Source of the DNA: Aulostomus chinensis
Lineage: Eukaryota; Chordata; Actinopteri; Syngnathiformes; Aulostomidae
Length of the DNA stretch: 64,000 nt
Direction of reading: 5' to 3'
Assembly: GCA_037954235.1 (NCBI GenBank)
Contig: JBBMOA010000007.1
Location: 19,675,957 to 19,739,956, forward strand
A model generated the notes under the pieces. That model was not told the DNA's origin, did no database searches, and was given only the letters and a program-made list of their open reading frames with translations. Every line of letters starts with the position of its first letter. The stretch's first letter is position 1. Made by a program: the position numbers and the translations under genes. Below are positions 13,064 to 23,981 of this stretch, one piece after another.

Positions 13064-13624
13064 GTAAGCGTAACAGGACTGTGTTTTTCTTTGAACCCTT
13101 TCTAATGCAGTGCTTTCCGATGGAAAAACAGAATATCCTAAATAGTCCAAAAGTGGTGCACACATGCATTCAGTTTGACCTTTTCCAATACTAAATGAGA
13201 GTAAAACTCTTGTTTTGTTCATAATGATTGGGGAACTGGAGGCCACAACACAGGCAGGTCCCCACTTAACCAGAATTTATCTTTTTGGCAGTAAGAGGAG
13301 GGGTTTTGAGTGCAGTTATCTATGGCCTCCCCCTTGAACAAGTAAACAGCCCATTTATTATTAACTCAGGTTTAAGGTAGAGCATTAATCCTCTCTGACA
13401 GTTTGCCTACTTGTTAAGGCAGCCAGTTCCCTCCACAGCAGATGGCTGCAGTTACTCTGCGCAGCGCCACCAGATAAGTTTTTGCTGCACTGTCTCAGTC
13501 TGCAATGAGTCAGTGTAAGGCAATTATACTGACTGGTTTTAAAGGTGTAACTGTTTAGGAAAATCTTGATAGTGCTGAGATGATTCATCAGAGCACCCTG
13601 TCAAATGCGCTGTACTTTTTTTTT

Positions 13625-13635
13625 GGGGGGGGGGG
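13625..13635. repeat. T9-G11 homopolymer junction
   Basis: A T run passes directly into an uninterrupted G11 run. The same T-to-G junction recurs near 39641-39658 and 55877-55900. Confidence 0.9.
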
Positions 13636-13712
13636 TTTCTTGGAACAGTCTCATACTGATATTTCATCACCGTGCGAGGCAGCAGCACCTGATTTTTACT
13701 CAATTGAAATGT

Positions 13713-14800
13713 TCACTTCAAGTATAACTCATCATAAATTTCAGCCACTGGAATTGGCTGTGGTGCTCTCCCATTGGACGAGATGGAGTCTGGCCTCTGC
13801 TTCACTTTCCCTGCTGTTGCTGTAGATAATTGCACAAGAGCTCCCGCAGAGCCAGCTGTTCGAGTGTGTCCCAACTTGAACTTGCAAACTGAGTCACCCC
13901 GGGACTGACTCTTTGGCTTATTCTCGGACTTGTCTACACTATACAGACGGTAGGATGACGTCCGTCTCTTCTTTTTTGAACAGTTCAGCAGTGCAGGGTT
14001 GTTTGTGAAAGATGCATGCTGTTTCATGTTCACAGCATGAGGAGAAAACCTTTCTAAGCCTGTTACCTCGTTGTCATTCAACACGTCACGAGTGATGTCA
14101 AAACAGGTTGAATGCTTGTGCTGATTTTCTTTTTTCCCCGGTTGAAATGATATAGTTTTGTACACAATGTGAGAGATACCTCTCTGCTCTTTCAATATCG
14201 AGCACTCTAAGGTGGGACATTTATATTAGTCGACAGGTTAAAAAGGCAATGCAGTCTTTAGTTCGGTGAAGCAGGGGGATATCTTTTTGCTCTCCATCAA
14301 CACTGGAGCACATGAATCAATGGGAGCCTGTGAGAATGAAGTGTGAAGCTGGGAGAAAAGAGGAAGGAGGGAGGGAGGGAGGGGAGGTAGTACTTTCCAA
14401 CTTGAAGGCCTTGTCCCTTTTTTGAGAAGTGATAACACTCCCTGTGTGACACTGCAAGTCCTCTGTGTTGAGAAAAATAAAAAAGGTCCCCCTTTTTGCC
14501 TGGCAGTGCGAACACGGAAGTGACAGCAGAACTAATACTAATAGTTGGAACTGGAGACACTTCAGATATCTGTGAACTCAAGTCTGTCTTGTCTTGTGTT
14601 CCTTCAATATCTGGTTCCCAGCTTGTACAGCTTTCACTTGACTTTAGTGACATATAGTATGAAACAGAATGATCAAAGTGTGTCACTGCAGAGTCACTTA
14701 ACACCTGATACTGACTAGGAGGTCTGACTGTTGGAATATACCGGATAAAAATAACAGAACGTTGTAAAGGTGAACACGGCGGGTGTACATGCACTGTCAC
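13713..14800 (-). pseudogene. Possible decayed coding sequence, unknown family
   Basis: On the - strand two protein-like frames follow each other: 14800 to about 14390, then a different frame from about 14438 to the TGA at 13713-13715. Two in-frame stops lie near 14225-14240. The first part is Ser/Thr- and acid-rich (SSESCTSWEPDIEGTQDK and following). The second has a basic cluster (KKKRR) and ends in an acidic IYDELYLK just before the stop. The frame change falls at a pyrimidine-rich CCCT tract (plus strand 14361-14388), a plausible site for an indel. I do not recognise the family. Alternatively these are two chance frames in AT-balanced DNA. Confidence 0.2.
14361..14388. repeat. (GGGA)n purine tract
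   Basis: Imperfect tandem GGGA/GGA units of about 28 bp. It lies where the two antisense protein-like frames change phase. Confidence 0.85.
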
Positions 14801-16083
14801 AGTAGGTCATTTATCGGACTGCTGTGACTGCACCAGTATACATGAACGGGGAAAAGTGGTTTTATTCACCAAAGTCGCTACTGAATAGCAGATCCGAGTA
14901 TACACCCCCTCAGCTGGTTGTAGTTAGACTTTCCTCAGGTTCAGCTTTTTTTCGTCACATATTGAACAAGTAAATCAGGAGCAAGTGTCCATGTCAAAGT
15001 CTTAACATTAAAATCAAAGACAGTAAAATAAAAAAAATAAAAAAAGTCCTTAAGATGAGACAACATAATGTTTTTCTCCTCGTCTTTCAGAAATCCTTGG
15101 TTTTCACCATAGTTTCACCCCATTGACTCTGTGCCTTTGACTTCTGGGTCTGACACCACTGTGGTTCCTGCGGAACACGTGCAGAACGCCGGACTGATTT
15201 GGGGCTGATTGAACAAATGCGCGCCGGAGTAAAACAATCCCCACATGCAATATCCGGTGCTTTATTCTGAATTTGAAAAGTATGATTTGTATCCTAAAAA
15301 TGTGGTTTTACTTTGGCTAATGCAATAATTTTAACATAATGTTAACATAATGAATGGATATTGTAATGTTTTTATACTCTTCGACTGTAAATATATATTT
15401 TTTTGGATCTCAAACAAAGGGCACAGCAGTAGGATCCGAATAAATAAATAAGTTTGATTTCTAATGAACGCATCTCTAAATCCCTCTTCATCTCTGATTA
15501 TGAAGGAGGACAAGTATCCAGCCACTGCTGCGATAAATCAGCAGGCTTAAAGAGCCGCGTGAATTACAACGTGAGGATAATTCTGTCATTCTTTCAGCTG
15601 TTTCACACATTCATTTCTGCTCTGTTGGTTTTAGAGAAAGAATGTTACACAATACACAATCTGGTTCAATTAAGCAACTTTTTCCAACTGAAATGTACTT
15701 TCTCTAAGCCACTAAAACACTTCAATACCGCCGTATTCAGCATTCATGCCATGGCAAATACAGTGGATTGTCTTGTACAAACAGTTTTCCCCAAAATTGG
15801 GTCTTTTCCAAGGTTTGAAGTTATTCATTCAGAAGTGCCTTGGTATTGTAAGCACATGGAGAAGGAAAAGACAGATTTGTTGGAATCACCAGCAATCCAA
15901 ATGAAATGGAATATCTTATTTTGTGGGCATGCTTAATTTGGATTAACCATATGAAAGCAATTAAACGGAGGCTTCCATTTATGGGAAGACGGGGGGAACA
16001 GAAAATGTCAATTTAACTGTTACCACTGGAAAGTATGAAATAAGACTGAGAGTCTTGCCACCATGCTCTGCTCCGATTTCAGC

Positions 16084-16085
<2 letters not shown>
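14801..16085. other. Non-coding stretch, no gene seen
   Basis: AT-rich DNA. A good acceptor-like sequence ends at 15090 (TTTTTCTCCTCGTCTTTCAG), but all three downstream frames stop within about 50 nt and no strong donor follows. A two-copy 11-bp tandem (TTAACATAATG) lies at 15331-15352. The long + strand frame at 15454-15936 is not protein-like. Confidence 0.6.

Positions 16086-16150
<65 letters not shown>
16086..16150. repeat. (GT)n(GA)n compound microsatellite
   Basis: GT array of about 51 bp passing directly into a GA array of about 14 bp. Confidence 0.97.
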
Positions 16151-17798
16151 TCCTCAATTTGAAGCTGTCTGTCCCTGCCTACACACTCAGCTCTGATGTC
16201 AGTAGCAAGGTCACATAGAAGGCACTACATCTGTCCATTCAGCTGCAGGTTTCACCTCACCCCTCAGTAGCCAGACCCACACTCACCAGCCAATGACTCA
16301 GTGTGTGTGAGTGTGAGAGAGAGATTCAACGAAATAGGCAGAGTGAACCTGAATTTGCATGACTGTATACACAACAAATGTGACACACAGTGTGAAGGCA
16401 AGACAAAGACTGTTTACATGAGCACAAGAGCGCACCAACATGGGATGATTTTACTCACAACCTCTGCCTCACACACAAGCAGAGGCAGCTTGGCATGGTG
16501 ACATCATTTCCCATCGTTCTAAATATATTTCCAAAGTAAGTGTATTAATATTATAAATGGTCTGTTTTGAGGGATGAAGGAGAGTTAATATCACATTATC
16601 ACCTAAAGTCATCCATCAGATCAGACCTCTTGGAAAATGATGAAATGGAGGGTTAGCATTTTAAACAATAAAGCATAACTAAAGTAGCTGCAAGAGTTAA
16701 GAAGAAAATATAATGGACTAAAACAGTACTGATAATGTACATTGCATTCTGTCTCTGAAGACAAATATGTTATTGCATCCTGTATGATAAAGTTATGACT
16801 GGCCCTTTAATGAGCGCTTGCTCAGGCAACATCAGCTAAACCCAGTGTAAAAAAAAAAAAAAGTGCCATTTTTGTGGCAGGTGAAGCGGATCTCCCCTCA
16901 AGATATGTGTGTGTATGTATTTATATTTATATATGTATGTGTGTGTGTATTTATATTTATAATTGTATTAAAAGACAAATAGAGAAACTAGAGGGCGCTT
17001 GGAGAGCGCATACCCACGTGGTTGACATGACATCCAGACCAATAAACTCAACCAAACCAATGTAAAAAAAAAGAAGACATTTTTCCCTGTTTGACAGATC
17101 AACCTCTAAATCAAATGGTTTCTTCCTCAGCTCATCCTTCACTCTTCCACGAGGTTAAGTGAGAAGAGTCCTGCTAGTTTTAATGTAATTCTGCTAACTA
17201 ACAAACGATTGCATTCCTAGTGGTAATATGAAATGTGACAGAGTTACATTGAGCAAAGTGATATTGATGGATTATTCTTGTTAGGATGTGGTTCTATCGT
17301 GATATGTTGCTTTTACTGTTCTACCATCTCAGTAGAAACAAATATATACAAATTGGAGTAGTAAAAACTGGAAAAAGTAAAACTAAATAAAGAAATACAG
17401 GCAAATAATAAGGGAATTCAAAAGTAGAAATATACCTACTCTACTACCCCCCCCCCCCCTTCAGAAAAATCTGCAATGGAACATTTGATTTAAAAGTACA
17501 CTTGGGTCAAAGTCAATATTAATATTTGAGTCTTAATATTTTGGAATCTCTGTGACATGGTGGTGTCCTCCAGTTCTTGCAGCTTACTCATCCAAATAAA
17601 CACTCTACAGCTGCTGAGTGCATTAGAGTGTCGACTGTACATGTGTGAACGTGTCAGGAGAGACGCAGACTGTGAGGCAGAGTGTATAAATGTGTGACAG
17701 CAAGTGTGAGCGTACATGTGTGTGAGAGTGAAAAGGTAGAGAGGGATGTGTGCACGAGAGTGTGTACATACTTGCCTGTATATGGTGTGTGTTTATAG

Positions 17799-17800
<2 letters not shown>
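16151..17800. other. Non-coding stretch, no gene seen
   Basis: Contains A/T runs, a C13 run at 17447-17459, and an imperfect two-copy 30-bp repeat with the core TATTTATATTTATA at 16919-16962. No exon or transposon is recognised. Confidence 0.65.
16985..16998 (+). promoter_or_regulatory. CTCF-like core motif
   Basis: The bases ACTAGAGGGCGC (16987-16998) match 12 of 14 positions of the common vertebrate CTCF core, lacking only the two leading C. A single match of this kind is expected by chance in a window this long, so it is weak evidence of binding. Confidence 0.15.

Positions 17801-17864
<64 letters not shown>
17801..17864. repeat. Interrupted (GT)n microsatellite
   Basis: GT array of 42 bp, an ATAT interruption, and a further GT array, followed by a G-rich segment to 17878. 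Confidence 0.96.
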
Positions 17865-17879
17865 CGGGGGTGGGGGGTG

Positions 17880-20650
17880 CTCTCTACACTGCGCTGGGGG
17901 CCAAAACACTAGAGATTGCTTTGATCTGGATTCTCTGTGTCTCGTCCAATCACAGTCATGTCACTGGCTCCCCACGGCAGGAGCGACTCATTCATGGTGC
18001 AGAGAGGAGACCCTCCTGCATGTTATTACTTTATATACACTTCATTTTACAAGAACTATGCTCACAAAATGGCTCCATCCATATCCCAAAGAATACCGAT
18101 GGACAAATGAATTGCAATGGCAGCGACGGGATACAAAATTCCTGTTAAAGAAAGTCTCATAAAGAAGAATATTGTCAATAAAGTATCGGTAAAGTTCAGG
18201 CAGGTTCAAGAACTGGATTCTCTGACTTTGAAGAGAGGCATATCTTAGTAATGGTTGTTAAGTTGCACTCGGAAAAGAATTATACAGCCTGCTAGAGTGA
18301 AATATTCATGTCCAGTTGACACTTCAATCATCCTTAGAGGTCTTTTTGAAATCTGTCTTGCAGTTATGATGAATCATACACTTTCAAGCGGTGGCTTTCT
18401 TAACCTTTGTTTTGTTAGTGATAAAGGCTTTCTTTACATCTTCTGACATGTGGAGTGAAAACAAAACTAGGTTTTTTGTTTTTTTTTTTGGTCTTAATAG
18501 CGATCTTCATATTAAATACTGTATCAAAGTTAAATAATTCCTTTGGTTAATGATCATTTGTGATTAATTAATGATCATTCAAGAGGAATTTGTTATAATG
18601 TACCAATAAAAAAAAAAGAAAAAAGGGTTATGTGTAGTGTAAGAGACAATACATGTCCTAACTCCAGGCTACAAGAGTGAATTTTAACCCGCACTCAAGA
18701 CGCTTCAGAGCAGATTAACTGCCTCGTTTGTTTAGATGGCCATTAAACTTAGATGAAAAGACAATGTAATCAACATGGATACATAGAATATAATGTGTCT
18801 CCCCTCTGGCTGTCTCACAATGCTACATGGATCTTAATTCATCGTTAAACAGCCTGTTTTTGACACTTTAGATGGAGCTATAAATGTCGAGCCTCCGAGT
18901 CTAATTCAAAGACATTTGAACGCGTTTATAATATGTCATTCTAACTTAAATTCACTGAAATACAGAGGAGATGCGGTGACTAGAAATTCAATTTTTCTCC
19001 ATATGACCTTTATTGAAAATGATACCATATAGATGTTAATCAGATCAGCTTTTGGGCTCCCAAACTAAAACAAGATGATGAAGACGATAGAATCATGTCA
19101 ATACATACATATCAGTTTGAACTCTGTATTTTGAAAGAAACTTTTTGAAGTGGCGGAGTAATTGCTTTGCTCCATCAGTGCTACATTTTTTTATAAAGAT
19201 AAACTGTTGCTCATTTTTCATTTGACGTTGAAAATTCAGAGTGTTACATTTTCAGTTCTATGATATTGTCTCTTAAATTTAGATAGAAGAGTACAGAGGG
19301 ACAACCTGTCAGAAAGACAAATTTGTTGATGTGAGATGTTGTAAAATTGTATTCTCCCATTAGATTTTGGAAACAAAATACACGATGCATCATATCATCT
19401 CTACTCCCTTCCATGAAAATTCAATCCAGAACAATTTAACATCGCTCTAGAATGGTTAACAACCCGAAATGTTGCATGTGCTTTTTTTAAGCCGTACAAG
19501 CCATAAAATCAGTAGTCTTGCTATCTTACCAATTTCTCACTTCTCATAAATACAAAAAAGGAGCTATTTTCAGTGTAGTATCTCCTATATAACCTGTAAT
19601 TACCTCTCGATATGACGTGTGTACCATTAATTAATTATGTGAATCAAGGGTTAAAGAAATCCTCAGGTTCTAAAAGTAAAAGCAGAAGCAATTTCTAGTT
19701 TCTTGGTTTCAATCTGTGCTTTTATTACTAAACAGAACCCCACCTAAGATGTAATTGTGTGTAAATAAAGCTTGTTTACACTGTTGAATATTAAACTGTG
19801 AAGCACCTCATCAGTGTGTGTTTAATCTTCCCCTTCCACACCGCTGATGATGAAACAGTAAAATAAACGGATGCCCTGTCCAAGCGCTGCATTAGGCTTT
19901 TTTATTGGACTCATATTATATGATCACAGGAGAGCAATAGCCTGGAGCGCACTGATTAGTTCAAAGAGGAAGTGCTTACAAGGAGGAGGGAGAAAAAAAA
20001 TGGTTCAGATAGCTCCTTGTTCCTAGAGACGAGGACCAGCAGACGATGGAGAAGATGTCCGGGGTCCAAACACCTGTCTGACATCGACAGGTTACGCGTG
20101 GGGGTAAAGAAGTCAGAAACGCAAATAAAACAATGATACCTCCTCCCCTACTTTGCAAAACAGAGGGCTTGCATCTATGGGAGGGGTGGGATGTCTAACA
20201 AGAACTAATGCTGTTTATGAAAGCAGAGTTTTTGCATCTAATCACAATGTCTATCCCCATGGGCCCATGAGTTCTTCATGCTTCCCTTCAGACTGGTAGA
20301 GCACCTCTCTTCCAGGAGCACTGTATTTTTAGGATGTTGTGAAGCTTCCTCAGCTGCATACAGAATGAGATGCTTGCCTTTAGGGGGATGTCGAGTTTGA
20401 AGATGATGTCCTTTGGATTTGATTAATTCAGTAACGGAGAGAGAAGCTGTCCCTGACTTAAAATAGACTCCCTTTAAATGACTATATTGCTGTTGTTTTC
20501 TTACTTCGTTCTGTTTGGTCTCTTTGCCACTTTATCAGCATACCAACGACAAGAGGCAAATAAATAGAAAAAAAAAACAACCCAAGTTGTTGGGGCTATC
20601 AGTGAGCCTGTTTATGAGTGAGTGCTGTGTATGCGCACAAGTGAGTGAGT
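17880..20650. other. Non-coding AT-rich stretch
   Basis: No gene is supported. The notable structure is a pair of identical 12-bp sequences with palindromic cores at 18547-18579 (separate entry). The rest has A/T runs and many short stop-ridden frames. Confidence 0.65.
18547..18579. promoter_or_regulatory. Twin palindromes, 21-bp spacing
   Basis: TTAATGATCATT occurs at 18547-18558 and again, identical, at 18568-18579. Each contains the perfect 10-bp palindrome AATGATCATT. The spacing is 21 bp, about two helical turns, and a TTAATTAAT lies between and into the second copy. The arrangement fits paired homeodomain-type sites, which is an inference only. Confidence 0.25.
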
Positions 20651-20652
20651 GA

Positions 20653-20677
20653 GTGTGTGTGTGTGTGTGTGTGTGTG
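20653..20677. repeat. (GT)12 microsatellite after (GAGT)n
   Basis: GT array preceded by a few GAGT units from 20640. Confidence 0.95.
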
Positions 20678-20749
20678 CACATGCATGTATTTGACATGGA
20701 AGAAGATGCTCAGCTCAGAGAAGCCTGTCGCCTTCCTAGCAGAACCCCT

Positions 20750-20812
20750 TCCCTCCCTCTCTCCTTCTCTCTCCCTCCCTCTCTCCTTCTCTCTCTCTCT
20801 CTCGTTCTCTTG
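20750..20812. repeat. CT-rich low-complexity tract
   Basis: Imperfect CCCT/CTCT/TTCT units on the + strand. It is not followed by a convincing splice acceptor. Confidence 0.9.
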
Positions 20813-21479
20813 CTCTCTTCTATCATGTTGCTCTTGTCTCTGCTGCCACACTTGCCCCAAGTGCTGCCTCCTGACTTCTGCCATCAAGCCCTGTGTCTCT
20901 CCTGAGTTTTCTTTGGAGTTTATGAAGTAATTCTAAATGCTAAAGTAAATATTAGTTACAGTTTTGATATTGAAAAACATAAATAGACATGACCCGTTAT
21001 TGTTGCCACTGCAGTTAGTAATTTTTATTGCGGTCGGAGGAAAACACCCCACACTTGGAAAAAAAAGCAACAAAAAAAAAAAGCATCTTTTTGTGGCCGT
21101 TGTAAGCTCAAGGATCCATTCCGGCTGTAAACAGAAGATTTCTGTGTCAACATAATTGTCCACAGATGTTAAACCTTACAAGAACTGTAATCCTGCAGTA
21201 ATTGAGCTTTATGGATATATGTCTGATCCGTTTAATTTATCAAGGGCTGTCAGTACTTAAAAAAACAACAACAAAATGCTGTCCCTACTTGATACTAAAA
21301 ATTGCACTATCGCCTCTGAAAGACTATAATATATCTTCAAAAACCATATGTAGCAGTTGAGCTACAGTATGTCAATCATCTACTTAATATTCTGGTTCAT
21401 TTAGCATCTTGAAGAGAGATCAATGACATGAACAATCTTTACAACAATCGCCCAAAGATGAAAGAACACTCAAACAAAA

Positions 21480-22300
21480 GCACATGTGCTGCAACTTTGA
21501 TTTAGCGCTTTAATATAATGCTAATTAGATCACATGCGGTGCCTCCTCGTGAAATCTGCCCCCATCGTCTAATTATAACGGCCAGATACGCCATAATGGG
21601 ACGTGTGTATTTTAAATCAAAGCGGTAGTGTGACAGAGACGGATGATCAGGAAAGAATGCTGACACCGTGGACGGACAACGTGGATATTTGTTTTATTGT
21701 GTCCGTCAAATTGTGACACAGCCTGCGTATGTCTGGCTGGGTAGAAGCTGCTGCTGCTGCTGGGGCGGGCTGGCTAATTGTGTGTCTGTATGACCAGTGT
21801 GCAGCTCGGGGATGACTAATGAAGAATCCTCAGCTTTTGAACACGTCGTTCACCTCCTTCAGCACTAATTAATGGCTCATTGGAGGAGGACTGAATTTCA
21901 CCCCAGCCTTTTTCACCTATTATCCACTACTTTAACACAGGACTCCTCTGCATACTGAGTGTGTATTAAAGCAACCACAGTTAATGTAAAGCCTTTCCAC
22001 TGAAAGTCGTCCTGCAAAGTGTGTTTTTCTAATGAATTAAAGATGGCTTCCTTGCTCTCTGGCTGGTAAACATTGCTGTTTGCCGCATAATCAGCATGCA
22101 GACTTACAAATGAGTGCCATGTTTAAATTCAAAATTCAGATAATGGTTGAAAGATGGTTAAAAACAGCAGATGATGAATCAGACTTGGTCACAGCTCTTA
22201 ATCATTGTCAGCTCCTGGATATCTGATTTGTCTTATCAGCTGTAAGAAATTATCTTCCATTCTATTTCCAGGAGATGTTTTCTTGACTACAAATCCCGCT
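21480..22300. promoter_or_regulatory. Possible conserved non-coding element
   Basis: A repeat-free block of balanced composition with homeodomain-type cores: CTAATTAG at 21521-21528, TAATTA at 21570-21575, TAATTG at 21775-21780 and TAATTAAT at 21866-21873. All frames are broken by stops. The texture resembles teleost developmental enhancers, but conservation cannot be seen from one sequence. Confidence 0.25.
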
Positions 22301-22539
22301 GGGGTTATGTCAGTATGGGGGCCTCGGTGAATACAGTAGGTCTGTCAGTACTGGCAGCGACCTTCCGTTGTGAAGGGTTGATATGGGGACTGTTGGAGAG
22401 AAAATCACAGCTGGGAGTGGGAGAGCAGTTCCTGATCTGACAAAAAAAAACAGCAGCTGATGTGAAAATGGCTCAATTAGGGCAGCCATAAACTCGTTAA
22501 GGCCCACGTCATGCCGCCAGGGCCGGCTTTTTTATTTGC

Positions 22540-23560
22540 TACTATGGTTAATATTGCTTCAGCACATTTAAATGTGCACTTGATGGGTGCTCAGGAGCCC
22601 TGCTTGTGTCAGAGAGTACTCTCCTGGTGGACACTTAAACAAAGAATGAGTCTACACTCCTCTCAGCATAGGCACAATTACCAATGCTGTTTTTCCTGGG
22701 GAGAGAACAAAGCATGTTATGGTAGTCGGGCTTTTTCCTTCAGGCAAATAAAAGAGTTTCCTTCCTTCAGTTAAACAGCTGGCAGTGTGAAGTCTGCACC
22801 AACAATCCGGTAGCCACCGGTCAAAGCAGTAGTCTTCAATCATGGGCTTTGTCACTGACGGGCTGTAACAATAAGGGTCCTTTTTCCTCCACGAGTGTCT
22901 GTCAGACACCTGAAGGAAACACACCTTTCCTCATGCAGAGCCAAAATGTACACAGACAGATGATCACAGTGGCGGTTGGGCAGCCGATAGCGCTACCCTC
23001 CGGCTGCTGCCCACGTTTGTGTCTCTGACAATTAGACTCCCGGCTGACAGGGGAGCATGGTTCAGCCACTGTGTTAAGAGACTTTGTCAAATGTGTAGCC
23101 CATCAAAATGCACGGGCAGCCCCAGCTGAAGTCAGTCATCCCCTATTAACGATGGCCCTATTAGCTCCTCCCGTGACCTGTGTGCTGGGAAATGAAAGGC
23201 GTGGAGGTGCAGTCATTTATATAACCAATGTCAGGGTGCGTCGGACATGGACACCCCTCGTCTCCCTGTGCCTCATCAGCCTCTCTGATCAGATGGGGAT
23301 GCATAATACATCAGACGGCCAGTAAGTGGAGGAAAGACATTCATCACTGTCCACCTTTCAAATTAGATCCCACAGACGTGGCAATCAGTCAGACGCATCA
23401 GTATTCAGCTCTGGCTGAAGGCTCTCCTGCAGAGACATCCCACCATTACAGCTTTACAAAACTTACTTTAGTGCAAGAACTGCCCTCCCTGCATAATCTG
23501 TACTTCAAACAGTTGTGTTTTTCTCCGACATTGACTTTTACTCCCATGTATTAACATGCC
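22540..23560. promoter_or_regulatory. Possible regulatory block, non-coding
   Basis: A repeat-free block richer in GC than its surroundings and with no homopolymer longer than a few bases. Frames of 80-108 codons on the + strand (23071-23554) overlap one another and have no recognisable domain. I infer conserved or regulatory sequence rather than exon, with low confidence. Confidence 0.18.
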
Positions 23561-23909
23561 ACTGTGATTGTCTGGATACGGGAGTCAGGGGGACGCGAGC
23601 AGACTACAGAGGAAGTATTTGTCTCACAAGCTTAACTGTTTTTGCTTACGAGGCTCGTCAAAGTGAAGAGCATGTGTCTTTGGGCCAAAAAGCAATCATA
23701 TGGAAGCTGTGGCTTGGTTTCTTTTAGGGATAATAAAGTTTTATAAGATCCATATATAACCGAAGCAGATTCTTGTGTGGATGGTACCACATGATTTTCA
23801 TTATGTGCATGTTATTGTTCCATAAATGTCCTCGGTGCTTCCTGATCAAAGACACCGATATACCACATCATTTACCGCGTTTAAATGAAAACAATATCAG
23901 CTGAATCAG

Positions 23910-23981
23910 AAATATTCTCTTTTCTTTTCCCCATGTTTCGCTACCTCTGATGTCGGCCTCTTCCTCTCACCTCAGGTAAGA
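23910..23981 (+). other. Recursive splice site candidate 1 (23975|23976)
   Basis: A stretch of 64 nt (23910-23973) has no AG dinucleotide and is rich in C and T (TTCTCTTTTCTTTTCC, later CTCTTCCTCTCACCTCAG). The AG at 23974-23975 is followed at once by GTAAGA, so the acceptor and the donor abut as CAG|GTAAGA. This is the (Y)nNCAG|GTAAG consensus of zero-length exons used for stepwise removal of long introns. A possible branch sequence (CTCTGAT) lies about 30 nt upstream. No strong second donor for an accompanying RS-exon is seen in the next 200 nt. Chance occurrence cannot be excluded. Confidence 0.35.

Noticed and set aside
15061..15230. Good acceptor-like sequence ending at 15090
   Set aside because: All three following frames stop quickly and no good donor is present; probably a decoy.
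15454..15936. 160-codon + strand frame
   Set aside because: AT-rich with hydrophobic runs from T-rich DNA, no recognisable motif and no strong flanking splice signals.
17746..18162. Frames with Val-Cys repeats over GT arrays (also at 7177, 20645, 40027, 42824, 54026)
   Set aside because: The Val-Cys or His-Thr repeats are only the translation of dinucleotide microsatellites.
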